Counted from the first letter of the stretch, positions 42,681 to 54,143 are shown. The stretch: 64,000 nucleotides of DNA from Nothophaeocryptopus gaeumannii (GCA_031771865.1 JASISA010000026.1:744001-808000); one strand, 5' to 3'. Made by a program: numbers and translations. The notes: generated by a model not told the origin, from the letters alone.

Positions 42681-42742
42681 GAATGAAGTCCGGAATCGAA
42701 CCCACGACTGGACGAAAGCAAAAATGTCACTCGGCCCACATT
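42681..42742 (-). other. tRNA-like relic with Pol III box similarity
   Basis: On the minus strand, GGTTCGATTCC (42702-42692) matches the consensus B box exactly, and TGGGCCGAGTGA (42738-42727) resembles an A box of the Leu/Ser type. About 24 nt separate them, shorter than in normal tRNA genes. The flanks AATGTGG and CTTCATT pair imperfectly. The T arm does not pair well (GTGGG against CCGGA), so this is not a working tRNA as read, but may be a degraded one. Confidence 0.3.
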
Positions 42743-43079
42743 AACGAAAGCTATCAAGCGAATGACTTTAACGAATGTGTGTGGACCGAGCTTGCAAGGG
42801 GAGAATTTGTTGAAAATATGATAGTAAGAGGGTGGAGCTTGTCAGCTTATCCTTCCATGCTCTGGTGCGCAAGACATGGTATGGTTGCGCCAAGACATAT
42901 TGTATATTGCTTATGAGCTTTAAGGTTTGGGGACAAGAGCAGCGTACCGAACTCTTGTCACTTTAACGACCACATCCTACTGGTCTTCTCGCTGGACTGT
43001 CATCGAGGGTTGCGTGGGGACAGGATCAGGACAGCTTGATGTCCTCAAGCACCGCCTCGCTGCTACTGGCAGGAGAGGG

Positions 43080-43086
43080 TATATAA
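43080..43086 (+). promoter_or_regulatory. TATA box
   Basis: TATATAA lies 157 bp before the ATG at 43243, in the sense orientation. This is a plausible core promoter for the acidic-protein gene. Confidence 0.45.
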
Positions 43087-43242
43087 TACTCAGATGTCTC
43101 CCACCTAACTGCTGGCATACCAACTTCAATACACTACACTCTGCTGCATACCACACATTTCACCATACAACACTATATTTACATCAGAACAAACACCATA
43201 TATACCAACCATCTCCGAGTTTCCCAACAGGACCAAGACATC

Positions 43243-44565
43243 ATGGATACCTTCCAGACCTGTTCGGGATGCACCGAATACGAAGCGAAAATTTTCGTTC
43301 TATCGAAAGAGAACGATCGTCTCCGAGCACTACTCGCCTACTATGAAGCTCAAACGCTCTCCGACACCAACCCATACCCCGCCGGCGGAGAAGCAAGTGC
43401 GGTGAAGGAACCTCGCTTGGCCAGAGTTGACTCTGCTCTCAGCTTCGTGGCCATCGACTGTGACCCCGAAACCGCATCAGTGGGTTCCTTCGGATACGAT
43501 CTGAAAGAAAAGGAGGTCGGTATTGAGGAGTCTCTTCCTGATGACGAGGACAATGACTCTGGGTATGAGGAGGACTTCGAGGTTTCTTCACAGGACGAGG
43601 AGGATGAGAGCGCTGAAGTGTGGGCATCTCACTTGAAAGATGATCTCGCCGGATTGACGGACAACCACGCGATCGAAGGCGAATCCGAGACGACTTCACT
43701 GGAGACTGGAGATGAGTGGGATACCTTTGCTCCCTCAACCTCCAGCGACAGCTCTCCCAGCTGGGACGATTCCGACCCTGCCTTCGAGCAGAACTTCCAA
43801 CGTGCCGAGCAAGAAGCCCGAATTGGAAGCTTTCGCACCGATAGTGTCTCGTCCGGTTTCAACATGCACGAATCCGACCTCGAGCGACGGGCATTCGTCC
43901 GCTCGACCGTCAAAATGAGCATCGGCGAAGACGAGACCCGCCTTTTCGAGGGACTGAGACGCAACCCGACCAGTCCCCAGGGCTTCTGTATGATCCCAGC
44001 CAGCATCCAGAGCGAGATCGCTGAGAAGGGACTACGCAAGCTTCAGACCCTCATCTTCCACTATTTGAAGCAACACGCCCCGGAAGAATGCGACCAACAC
44101 TTCGAATGTCCGCAATCCGTCCGAATGGAAATGGACTTCCTTAAAATCATCTTCGGAGCCGGGCCTGCGAGTGCCGCTCTGGGCGTCTCAAAAGCCGAAC
44201 TCGTCTCAAAAGCCGTTTACGATGCTCATCTGATCCGACATGTCTGGGCGCATTGTCTGCGACTCAATCCGAGGGTGCTCGATGATCGCCTTGCGTCTGT
44301 GCAGTTGCTCGCGGTGGTATTCGGTGAGGTGGAGTCCGCTCTCGAGATGCGTGCTCTGCGGGATCAAGTGGGAGATGAGGCGGAGAAGGCTTGGGAGGAG
44401 ATTCAGGCTTACGATTCCGCTGGTGCTGAAGCGCTCTCGACGCCGAAGCAATGGGCTAGGCATCACAAGGCAACTTTCGAGTTGTATCAGCGGACGGTTG
44501 ATGACGAGGAGAGGCGGTCTTGGCCGGAGAGTATTCGAGTTGCGGCCGAGAAGTCACTTTCCTGA
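43243..44565 (+). CDS. Acidic protein with N-terminal coiled coil and C-terminal helical domain, unknown family
   Basis: This single exon encodes 440 residues. A short leucine-rich coiled coil (KIFVLSKENDRLRALLAYYE) opens the protein. A strongly acidic disordered part (residues about 90-190) follows, and a helical domain spans about residues 250-430. The latter includes HLIRHVWAHCLRLNP, SVQLLAVVFGEVESALEMRA and LRDQVGDEAEKAWEEIQ. The same domain pattern returns in the gene at 45843-46979 (VYLRNATCHP, AQTLAVQLQDGARAFGLQA, LRDEVVQKAQEVLDEIV), so the two are diverged tandem paralogues. I associate this module with uncharacterised Dothideomycete proteins. No catalytic motif, signal peptide or membrane segment is seen. 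Confidence 0.7.
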   Translation: MDTFQTCSGCTEYEAKIFVLSKENDRLRALLAYYEAQTLSDTNPYPAGGEASAVKEPRLARVDSALSFVAIDCDPETASVGSFGYDLKEKEVGIEESLPDDEDNDSGYEEDFEVSSQDEEDESAEVWASHLKDDLAGLTDNHAIEGESETTSLETGDEWDTFAPSTSSDSSPSWDDSDPAFEQNFQRAEQEARIGSFRTDSVSSGFNMHESDLERRAFVRSTVKMSIGEDETRLFEGLRRNPTSPQGFCMIPASIQSEIAEKGLRKLQTLIFHYLKQHAPEECDQHFECPQSVRMEMDFLKIIFGAGPASAALGVSKAELVSKAVYDAHLIRHVWAHCLRLNPRVLDDRLASVQLLAVVFGEVESALEMRALRDQVGDEAEKAWEEIQAYDSAGAEALSTPKQWARHHKATFELYQRTVDDEERRSWPESIRVAAEKSLS

Positions 44566-45842
44566 GGTTGCCATACCGAAGGAGTGATGTGATCTGCTCT
44601 CGCACTGGGCTGCTCTCAAGTTTGATTCGACCTACCGAGGACTCGGAAGCCAACCCGCTGGTGCTAGATACATCGATCACGGAGAGACCTCACCTATCGG
44701 CATTCGACTTTCGTCCTCATGACTGCTCAGCGAACCCTGCATCGCCAGAGCACCTCCTTCCCTTCTTCGTCTATTAAGAAACCGAGACGGCTGCTCAGCT
44801 GAACAGCATCTAGCTCGCCGTGGCTCCAGAACGCGGACTTTGCTTCAAGAGCGTTGGGCACCTCTCATGACTAGATACTTGAGGCCCACTGCAGCAGGCC
44901 CAGCACTTGATGAATCAAAGTACGATGAGCTCGGATGAAACACAAATTTTCGGCTATATGAGGCGACACGAAGCCTATACGACAGTCTGGCCTCATCGAT
45001 GACGGGCTCTGGCGAAACGATGCTCTCTGCATGCCGGACAGGCACTGCGTTGTTCGCAGTGGATGCAAGATCACCAAAGTCACTGGCATGTCCGGGACTC
45101 ACACTCGCTTGTGATACCTACTCGGTTACTTCCGCAGGCATCAAAGTGAGACGACACCTCAGACTGCACCTCGACAAACATTGTTGGGAGAATTCTGTAT
45201 GGAAATGGAGGCTTCGATTGACAATGCAATTGTTGAAGACGGTGGATGATGAGTTGATGACGAGTTGGGAAAATCACTATGCCTTCACAGCGAGAGAAGC
45301 ACATGCAAATAGCTAAAGGTCCGAGGCCGAACTTTCTACACACGGCACCGATGATGACGGAGGGTTGCCTGATTGGCATCAAGGTTAAGAGACATTGGAG
45401 AATATTGGCAGCTCTTCTTTGCTGGATTTGATGGCATAAATGCGGATGCCATATTGGGTAGATGTATACATCAATCAATGGCATGCATGAAGACAAAGGG
45501 TTTCGCCTCACCTCGAGCTCAGCGCTACTTCCCCGTTGGTCCTACTCGATCAATGAATTGACGTCTGTGCTGGATAGCTTGGACTCACGCAAGCTGTTCG
45601 TTGCCTCGTTGGATCGAAATGTGGTCATTTGTCCGCAAAGTGCGTACTCCGCGATATTACTGTGTCCTCATGTTGAGGACATCCATCCGTCTCTTACAAA
45701 GCAATTGATCGATTGGACAATAGCTCTGTCCTCATTCCCTGCGAAAGGAAAAAGTATCGCATGGTGCGCCCGACAATTTTATCATCCCTCGAGTCGCAGA
45801 CTCTGTTCAAAACCATATGGACATACCAAGCGGTTTGTCAGA
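44566..45842. other. Intergenic region between tandem paralogues
   Basis: This 1.28-kb region has frames up to 105 codons with no family resemblance. The frame of the downstream paralogue is open upstream of its ATG to about 45462, but that part does not look like protein. Confidence 0.45.
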
Positions 45843-46979
45843 ATGGGTTACGTCAAGTCCTACGCCGCCCTGGAGGAGGAGAACAAGCGACTCCGTCAAA
45901 ACAGGCGATCGCTCCAAGATGAGAACAAGGAGCTTAAGGCCAGACTTGAGCGAATGTAGGAACAGCTCATAAGACTAGCGACGCCAGCCCGAGACCCTGC
46001 CTGCTCCATTTCGTCAACACCCGCTCGCGAAGGTATCGATCAACCGTCGTATCAACGATCGACAAAGGCCTCCAGCGACAAGAAGACGACCAAGCCCACG
46101 ATCCTCGCCTCGATAGGTCGTAAAAGGATCCATCAGACGAGTAAAGGGACCCTTGAATATCTGGACAGGAGGCTCGTCAACGCAAAAATCAACGAGGCAC
46201 ACTTCGCCCAACCTACAGCGTCCTTCTCCGTGAAGCGCAAGTACTGTGTTGCCCCATATGGACCCATTCTAACCTCATCAGAGCCTCACCTCGAGCAGAA
46301 CGATACCGGTATCGTCGAACCCAACCTCACCTGCAGGGAGTGTCTCGCTGTTGAGACGGCGAACAATGACACCAGCGACCAATCCCTAGCCGTCAGGTCG
46401 CGTTTGAGATCTGAGATCGATTCCAGTTCGCCGGTCTCCTATTCTCGCCTTCGCTTCGACGATCAAATCTTGCTCCTCCAGAAAGCCTACGATCTCGCCC
46501 AACAGACTCTCTTCTACGCCTTCCAGTACCACTGGCCTCACCTCCAAATCCTTAAATTTCCCGAGAGTTGGCGACAAGTCAGATTCGGACGAGAAGAACT
46601 CGAGTCCGCATTCGGGACCATGCAGTATCCGCGTCGAGAAGCGGGGATGTGTGGCAACAGCCCGACGTCTGGGATGATTGCGACATTGGACGTCGTATAC
46701 CTGAGAAACGCCACATGTCATCCTACGTCGATGGATGTGGGAGAGATCGATCGACTGATTGGATCAGCCCAAACGCTTGCCGTGCAGTTACAAGACGGAG
46801 CCCGAGCCTTCGGACTTCAAGCGCTGAGAGACGAAGTTGTTCAGAAAGCTCAAGAAGTGCTGGATGAGATTGTGGAGATGGAGGGATTTTCGGACTTACC
46901 GGGGACGCAGCCTTGGACGCTAAACCAGCAGTTCATTTTCGATGGAGTCAGCCATCAGCGCCCTTGGGAGAAAGAATAA
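45843..46979 (+). pseudogene. Paralogue of the 43243 gene, interrupted by one in-frame TAG
   Basis: From ATG 45843 the frame gives a coiled coil (YAALEEENKRLRQNRRSLQD) and stops at TAG 45957-45959 after ARLERM. The same frame is then open for another 340 codons to the TAA at 46977-46979, and its sequence stays protein-like. It includes EQLIRLATPARDPA directly after the stop, LLQKAYDLAQQTLFYAFQYH, and the paralogous helical domain VVYLRNATCHPTSMDVGEID. CAG at the stop position would give an uninterrupted protein of 378 residues. There is no nearby ATG for reinitiation. I call it a probable pseudogene, but readthrough or an error in one base would make it a complete gene. Confidence 0.6.
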
Positions 46980-47550
46980 TATCCTCAGGTACTTGCTCGA
47001 TCTGCGGATGCTCGGGAGGAGTGAGGTGAACCTCTAGGGCTTGAGATCCTGGTCATCTTGCTCGTGTGGAGGTTGCTAAGTCTTGGGTGCGGCCGGGTCA
47101 GGAGTAGGTGTTTGTGGATCTTGCAGAGGAGCAAAGGGAGAGTATTTATTGCGGCTCGGAAGCAGAGCGTTGGTCATAGCAGGTCTGAGTTTGAGCGCAG
47201 AGTAGCGTTGCATCAATATCTGCAGAGGCGTTACGTGAAGCATGTATATCAGTGCCAAAGCCATGCATACCAAAATCGAAGACCTGTGGGCCAGTCAATA
47301 CTATCTCAAGTCAGCATTGAACAAAAATAGAAATCTTTTCCTCCGAATACTTGTCCTTTGAACCATCGTTACTTCTCCTTCTCAGCGCACCGAAACCTGT
47401 GGTTCCAAGCAGACTCCAGATGCCATGGCAACCATGCCTCCTTCCTTCACATCCCTCTCTTAAATCTGCAATCCGCAAACCAATTCTCTTCCCTCCATTC
47501 TCGCGCCAGAACACCGCACTCATATCTACACTCACCTTTTCCAAACAACA
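46980..47550. other. Intergenic region
   Basis: These 571 bases hold the end of the preceding locus and the leader of the next gene. Short frames only. Confidence 0.45.
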
Positions 47551-48195
47551 ATGACTACATTCACCACCCAGACCGCATCCATCTACCACCCTTTTCCAAG
47601 CTCACACTCCAATATCTTCAAAGCGTACCCTCCGTCACTGCGGTTCTCATGTAAACTCATCCATGATGAAGCAATACAACTTTTCTGGGCAAACGCCATA
47701 TTCGAAATGCCAGCCGTTGCGAGGGAGAACTTTGGCGAATGGCTGAATAAAATCGGAAGCCAGCGAGCAGTACTATTGAGTGAAGGGCGTGAGAGAGATG
47801 GAAGAATCAGATCTCACATCCCGACAGCAGAGCAGGAGAGGCAGACGCGTCCGAGGGGTGGGTTGAAAGCCAGAGCGGCTCGGTTAGGAGACTTCTCCTG
47901 GCGAAGAGCGAGGGGGACATATATGAATGACCTGCATTGTCAGGGAATCACGGCTACTGCTGCGATGAATGCTTGTGCTGGGTTTAGGGTCAATCTATCG
48001 TTCAGTCCATTTCACCATAGCCAGGGGGAAGAGGCGTGGACTCGGAATCCTGTGCATGCTGTTGAGAATTTCTTGAAGCATCGGAAGGCGACTACGATGA
48101 AGGATGTGAACGTTCCTATCATCGTCTCTGCCGAGTGGCACGCGTATGGTTTTCAACCTGTAGAGGTTTCATTCCAGCCTGGATCAGAAGGATAG
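47551..48195 (+). CDS. Hypothetical protein, weakly 2EXR-like
   Basis: The frame encodes 214 residues from ATG 47551. PSLRFSCKLIHDEAIQLFWA resembles the block in fungal 2EXR or F-box-like proteins where a variant of LxCRxIRxEAxxLFW occurs. The usual upstream LPxELR opening is not found nearby, so a 5' exon may be missing or the gene may be a remnant. The rest (RGGLKARAARLGDFSWRRAR; NLSFSPFHHS) is not recognised. Coding status rests on length and this single block. Confidence 0.45.
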   Translation: MTTFTTQTASIYHPFPSSHSNIFKAYPPSLRFSCKLIHDEAIQLFWANAIFEMPAVARENFGEWLNKIGSQRAVLLSEGRERDGRIRSHIPTAEQERQTRPRGGLKARAARLGDFSWRRARGTYMNDLHCQGITATAAMNACAGFRVNLSFSPFHHSQGEEAWTRNPVHAVENFLKHRKATTMKDVNVPIIVSAEWHAYGFQPVEVSFQPGSEG

Positions 48196-48874
48196 TACCT
48201 AGCAAGGCCGTTGAAGTCTTTCTCGAGCGGCATGTATGCAGCACATCGAAAGGTGTGGTGGAGAGCTAGGACGTTTCGATTGAGGATTGGGGGCGCCAAG
48301 ACCGGATATTCAAACACACGTCGTGCAAGAAATGTTGTAGTGCGTTTTTGAGATTGAAGAATATATATTCAGCACTCATTTCTCAGCTATAAAGATTAGA
48401 TAACTCACAGTATGCGAGAGTAGGTATGTATCCCGCCATCAAAGCACCGTCTCCCAAGAAGAAGTCGAGCAGCGCTCTGCAGGCAGGGCAAGGCGACTGT
48501 GTAAGATAGCCATCCTTGGATGTTCACTCTGCGCTAGTCGTATAACTTCTTGCTGCCATCAGGAAGGGCTGCCGAGTAGATATACTAGCGGGTCTCGACG
48601 AGAAAAGGAATGTATGAGAGAAAGTGAATGGGTATATGAAGCGTTCTCTTGTTTGGTCGTTCTTCCGAGACAATCGAAGTCCATGCTGCTGTCCGGCACC
48701 TTCGCTATTCCCACATTCGTAACGACGCCCGACGTCTCCCTCCCCAGACGTGCTGCTGTGTCGTGTCCAGCCCATCCTCGCGGTGGTATCGTCAATGCCG
48801 AAGAAGCAGTCCGCGCAACTCCACCCATTGTAACCCATTCAGTGCTTTTCCCTCGCGCAATGCTTCTGATACAT
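48196..48874. other. Intergenic region, convergent
   Basis: These 679 bases lie between the hypothetical gene and the 3' end of RPL26. Minus frames here are extensions or shadows; no feature is supported. Confidence 0.45.
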
Positions 48875-49427
48875 CTATGCCTGGGTCTTCTTCTTATTGA
48901 GGTCCCGGCCGGCAGCAATGCGCTCGATAATGTTCTCGCGGTCCTTGTCCAGCTTGAGCTTGGTGATCTCGACCTTGGATGGGGCGATGCCGATTGGGAC
49001 AGACTGGCCGTTGGACTTCTCGCGGGCGACGCGCTCAACGTGGATGACGTATTTCAAGCGGTAGACGGAAGTGACCTTGCCTTCACGGCCCTTGTTGCTG
49101 CCGCGCTTGATGACGATCTCGTCGTCCTTGCGGATGGGGATAGCACGGACCTAGATATCGCATTGTCAGTGAACAGGCACTTTGAGGAAGAAACGAATTG
49201 GCTGGCGACTGCCACATACGTTGTGCTTCTCCCGGAGCTCTGTTCACGCAATCATACTGTCAGCAATGCTCCTGAACCGGAGATATGCTTCTTTGACAGC
49301 AGTGTGTTCAAGTACCTTTCGACAACGGCGCGGACATGATGACACGGCGCACGCTGGATGGAGCACCAAAGTGAGCTTTGCGGCTCTTTCTCCGGCTGGA
49401 GGAGAGGTTGGTGTTGATCTTCGTCAT
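48875..49427 (-). CDS. rpl26: 60S ribosomal protein L26 (uL24)
   Basis: Three exons, 49427-49316, 49239-49220 and 49150-48875, give 135 residues. Intron 1 is 76 nt and intron 2 is 69 nt. The middle exon is only 20 nt and encodes the ELREKHN join. The product reads TKINTNLSSSRRKSRKAHFG, PSSVRRVIMSAPLSK, then AIPIRKDDEIVIKRGSNKGR with the KOW motif, then VTSVYRLKYVIHVERVAREK and the basic tail NKKKTQA. uL24 is an early-assembling 60S protein that binds 5' domain rRNA near the exit tunnel. Multiple 5'-biased introns are usual in ribosomal protein genes. The start is 431 bp from the divergent AT-hook gene. Confidence 0.95.
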
Positions 49428-49858
49428 GGTGTCGGTCGTTGGGCGAAGGGGCAGAGATGTTGCTGCTGTGAGTACACGAGGGTCGCAAGAAGGAAGCTCG
49501 CGGTTCATTTCGAGATTTTGCGTGGGCGGCGGAGACGATGTCTTGGCGCGCTAGTCACGGGAGTGGCCGATCCCCGCGGTTGGTCCTGCCTCACCCAGTA
49601 CACACAGCGGGCGCAGTGGCAGGCGCGTGTCCTGTGCGTCGCTTTTCGGAAGGCACATATCTAGAAAGAGCTTGCTATAGGGAGAGAGTATTGATGCGAC
49701 TCCGACATATGGGGTCGGAAGACAAGATTCGGGCGCCGACGCGTACCGATCAATACTTTGAAGCATACCTCGCCTCCGCCTAGCCATGCGCCTGACCCTC
49801 GACATATCAGACGCTATACCCACGCCGAGGTAGAGGGAAGGGAGCGTACTCGCCAGCC
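49428..49858. promoter_or_regulatory. Bidirectional promoter region, rpl26 and AT-hook gene
   Basis: These 431 bp between two divergent starts should drive a very highly expressed ribosomal gene on one side. No specific element was identified by eye. Confidence 0.45.
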
Positions 49859-52800
49859 ATGGCGCAGTACAATTACAACAACAGTAGCAACTACTACGAC
49901 CCGACTGGTAGTCAGGCGAATCAACCCAAAGGATACACATATGCTGGGCAACAATCGACGAACACGCAGTACCCAAGCCAGAACACAGCTTATCAGGCGA
50001 ACTACAACCAGAACTATGGCAGTTCGTATGCGAATCAGTACTCCACCACCGCGCAGCAACAACCGAGCACCAACGCCACCCATGGAGCGTCGGCGTTGAG
50101 TTCGTTGAGTGCTCAAGACTACGGGCAGGCTTCATCCAGTGGCAATCGATCGAGTAGTAATGTTGCAGGGTCATACGACAGCCTGAACTATGGCAACCAA
50201 GACTACGCGCAGAATGCATACAGTTCCATCAATCGAAGCCAGGCCAATGACTCCCCGCTGTATGCGACGCAAAGTTCGGGATCTACCTTCGGTCGATTGA
50301 GCTTGCCAGACAACACGCAGTCCAGCTCCAACACGTTCGGCAATACTCAGTCCTACCAAACAGCACCGACGAGTGCATCAAATGCGAGTAGTAGCCGCAC
50401 CTATCGGAATGCGCCGTCCAGTGCTGGGTACAAGAATGCTTACCAGCCGCAACAGACCTCACAGCAACCCCAGCGGTATGCCAGTTCCCTCCATGCGATG
50501 CAAGCCCAAGGCCACGCCAAACAGCCTTCGCGCACGTCCAATCAAGCGCCTTCACCTCAGATGCCGACTCAAAGCACATCACATTTGAATCAAAGCCAAC
50601 GACAGCAGAGCGCGTCAGTCGAACCCTCCCCCACCACCGTTGACCCGTCACAAGTGTACGATTTCCGCGCCGAGCAGGAGAAGCGAGCACGTATTGAAGG
50701 CGAAAGACGACGGAAACGCGACGTCGAGCGGGCAGCTCAGAAAGCCGAGGAAGACGCGAGGAAGGCCGAAGAAGAAGCGCGAAAAGCGGAGGAAGACAGA
50801 GTTGAAGCCGAGAGACGGAAAGAAGAAGACGACGCGCGCAAGGCAAGTGAGGCGGAAGCGAAGAAGAAGGCAGCAAATCAGCGCAAGAATGAGCAACGGA
50901 AGAAAGCGCGGGAGGAGAAGCGACAAAGTAAAACCGCCGCGACGGCATTGCAGCAGCTGTCATCAGGCAGCGCATCAGATATGTTGTCTTCTATGATGGG
51001 CGACATGTCAGGTCCACCGGCCAATGACGAAGAGGCTGAAATGCGCGAAATGTTCAAGAAGATGCGCGAGTTCAACCAGCGGAATCCATCGATGCTTGCC
51101 AAGTTGTGGGAAGAAGAGAGGAGACAACATGCTACACAGGCAGCTTCACCTGCGGCAGCAGCAACAGCAGCAGCACTTGTCCCTCCGCCGGCACCTGCGC
51201 AACCCGCACTCACGAAGCAACAGCAAAAGAAGCAGCAAGCATCTGAGACACCGGCCCAAGCGAGTAGCAATGCGCCGACGCCTTCTTCCTCGAAGACTCC
51301 GGCGCAGGCATCTCCAACTGGACAATCCACTGCCCTATGGCCGCCGCACAAGAAGGGAAGCTTGGCAGAAGCTGCAGCTAAGTGGCTTGCGGCGCTGCCC
51401 CAGAATCAAGGCACTGGTCGCAGCATCAGCAAAGAGCAGATCCTTGCAATTCTTGACACTAACCCTTCATATGTGCAGCTCTGCGAATCAATTGAGAAGA
51501 CTGGCATCAAGTTTGAACGATCCGGTCTTGCGAAAGAACTTTTGACGGCGGTACCAGATGGATTACGAAATCAGCAACCGCCGAAGGGGAATCAACCCGT
51601 GACCTCTGTCAACAACAAGACTGCTCCAACGAATGGTGCAGCATCAAGTACGGACGCGCCTACGCCCAAGAAACGAGGCAGACCGAAGAAGGATGATCCA
51701 CCGCGGTACTCAATTCCTAGCGGGGGTCGTGGTAGCAATGGCCCAGTGGCTTACTCCACCCCTACTTTCACTTCTCTCGCAGATGTCGCTCGGGAGGTGA
51801 ATACTATGGGGAGTACGCCAGGCTTCGGGTCAACAGTATCTGCCCAAATCCAATCTACCTTGTCTGGAGCGGCTGATATCGCAGCGGATGCAGCAGCCAA
51901 TGCGACCCAAACGCCGATATCCCTCGACTCCGGTACTATGTCCAATGGTCACAGCCGAGCACCGTCACAGTCGCAGGTACCTGAGATCAAGCCTGAGGAG
52001 AAGCCTAAAGAATCCCCTCGTCCGCCTGCGAACAAGGAAGAGGCTGCTCGGAAGAGGACCTTCAACGATCTCGTTGACCTTACGAAGGAAGACTCAGATG
52101 ATGAAGGACCTCCGCGAAAGATATTCGTGCCTTCCAGCGGCCCCGCAAATGGCATGAAGCCGACGCCAAAGCCTGTACCTTCTAACTCAACATTTAACCA
52201 ACCGATGTCGTTTCAGCAATTCGTGCAGTCTCGCACCGGTCTGAATGCTGGTCAAGGCAGCATGCATCCTTCTGCAACGCCGAGATCACCGTATCCTCAA
52301 ATACCCCAGCAGCAACAACAACAACAGCAGCCGCCGAGGACGCAGACCCCTACCATACCCTCACAGGCTCCTCAGCCGAAGCCTAAAGGGCCGACGGAAG
52401 AGCAGAAGCAGCACGAACGTCTGCGCGGCAAGATGTTGGTTGAGCCGATCATGCGTGATCGCGTTGCTCGGAAGTCGAAATATGATAGCAGGACTGTTGC
52501 GCGGGACGTGTTGCTTGCGACAGGACGTCACCCGGACATGCGACCATTGAATCAACATCTGTTCGTGATGCAGAGACTGCTTGGTGATCATGGTGGTGTG
52601 ATCGATGGCGCTGGCAACAAGAGTGATCTGTCAACAGTCAGGTGGGATATCATCGATCCAGGTGAAGCGACGGAAGACGCCAAAATGAAGGCAAAGAACG
52701 CTACTAGCCGTGATGAAGAGGAGGCACAAGATGCAGACGACGAAAGTGATGCCGAACAACAGTTCACGTTGATCCAAACGGCGAAGAAGAAGCCGATTCC

Positions 52801-54143
52801 GCACTTCGGCCCGCCCCGAAAGCGGGGTCGGCCTTCTCTTCGCGATTCTGACCGCGTCGCGTCTTCCACCTCACCTCATCCTGCATCCGACAACGAACGA
52901 CGCGCCACTCCAGTTCGACGCCCATCCACAAACAATTCGCCTTCTGCACGTGCGGTTGGGTCGCCGCCCGCGATGCCGGCCAGCGGCTCCGCCGTTGGCT
53001 ACGCCGCTTTTCGTCAATATGATGAGAACGGCAACGTGGTCAAGAAAAAGGGTCGCCCGGTCGGCTGGCGCAAGAGTGTTCACTCCCGCGAAGCGCAAGG
53101 CCTCACACCTGCTAAGTCTGGCACTCAAGCTCCGAAGACCAAATCATCCGGTCTGCGGCAGTCGATGACTGAGAAAGACTTCATCGAGCCTCATTTCCAA
53201 GTCTTCAAATGCGGTTGGCAAAACTGTGATTCAGAACTCGACCATCTTGAAAGGCTCAAGAAGCATGTTCTGAAGCTGCACGGCGCCAAGAACGAAGCCG
53301 GAAACTTCGTGTGCCAATGGGAAAACTGTCGCTCTCAAGGCCTGCATATCGACTCTGAAGGCAAGGTAGTGACCGGCACACCCAGCATGAGCACGTTCGC
53401 GAGCATCGAGAACTGGCTGAAGCATGTCAACAAAGCGCATTTGGAAGAAGTGGCGTGGAAGCTGGGAGATGGGCCTCGCGGAGGATCAGTCTCAGGTGAG
53501 CAAGATGAAAATGAAAGCCCAGCGCGAGTAAATAATTAGACAACGACACAACGACACAACGACACCTGCGCAGAATGCTGCTTGACATTGAAGCGTTCCG
53601 TGGGTTTGTACCGTACTTGATACCAGCGCTTGATACATATCCCATGGCTCTTTGTGTGATTGTTACTGACTCCGTATGCCTTTCTTCACTTCAGATCAGC
53701 GGACAGATACAGAGACGCCGCCTCCGTACCTTTCAGATTCATACGGAAGGAGCGTTACGCCTATCATCGTACCGAAGTCCGAGCAAATCAAGGAGGAGAA
53801 AGACAATGACACGGACAAGATAGACACGAACATTCCGGCCAAGCCACCACCGGCTACTACTCCTGGACCAGCACTTCCCAGACGAGGGCGACCGCCGAAG
53901 AACAAGCCTGCAGGACCTGACTTCGGTGCGGGAAGGACGAGTCTATCGAAGGAGGAACGTGAAGCTGTGTCTGAGCTGAAGAAGCTTGAGGACCAGAAGA
54001 GACATGAGGGGCCTACGATGGGACAGGAGATGAGCAGACTGGTGAATGAGAAGCGGAGACGAGGCTTCCTTGATGATGAGGATTTTGAGGATATCATTTC
54101 CGACAGTGAGCCTGAGAAACCGTGGGAGAGACAATTCAAGTGA
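49859..54143 (+). CDS. Large AT-hook and C2H2 zinc-finger chromatin-type protein
   Basis: Exons 49859-53495 and 53695-54143 give 1,361 residues; the 199-nt intron is long for this genome but has GTGAGC, branch TTACTGAC and a pyrimidine-rich acceptor. Residues 1-260 are Gln/Asn/Ser/Tyr-rich, then a charged coiled coil of about 90 residues (EEDARKAEEEARKAEEDRVE) and a helical domain. AT-hook-type GRP cores occur several times (KKRGRPKK, RKRGRPS, KKGRPVGWRK and, in exon 2, RRGRPPKNK), as expected for minor-groove DNA binding. A conserved block KSKYDSRTVARDVLLATGRH precedes two Cys/His units (FKCGWQNCDSELDHLERLKK; FVCQWENC). Exon 2 ends in an acidic tail. A nuclear chromatin or transcription role is likely; the named complex is not known to me. 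Confidence 0.75.
53540..53563 (+). repeat. Three tandem copies of ACAACGAC inside the long intron
   Basis: The unit ACAACGAC occurs three times head to tail at 53540-53563, within the 199-nt intron of the AT-hook gene. It does not overlap the donor, branch or acceptor. Confidence 0.8.

Larger units (their letters stand above)
42530..43242. other. Intergenic region with tRNA-like relic and TATA box
   Basis: These 713 bases contain a tRNA-like sequence on the minus strand (listed separately) and, near the right end, a TATA element for the next gene. An 84-codon frame at 42662 overlaps the tRNA-like part and is not supported. Confidence 0.45.

Noticed and set aside
48559..49038. 159-codon minus-strand frame overlapping RPL26
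   Set aside because: It is an out-of-frame reading of the RPL26 third exon.
49551..50219. 222-codon minus-strand frame between rpl26 and the AT-hook gene
   Set aside because: It crosses the promoter region and the start of the AT-hook gene antisense, and is Ser/Cys-rich without any family match.
52299..52335. CAG/CAA-rich run considered as a microsatellite
   Set aside because: It is in frame inside the AT-hook gene and encodes a polyglutamine stretch typical of such proteins; listed there as low complexity only.
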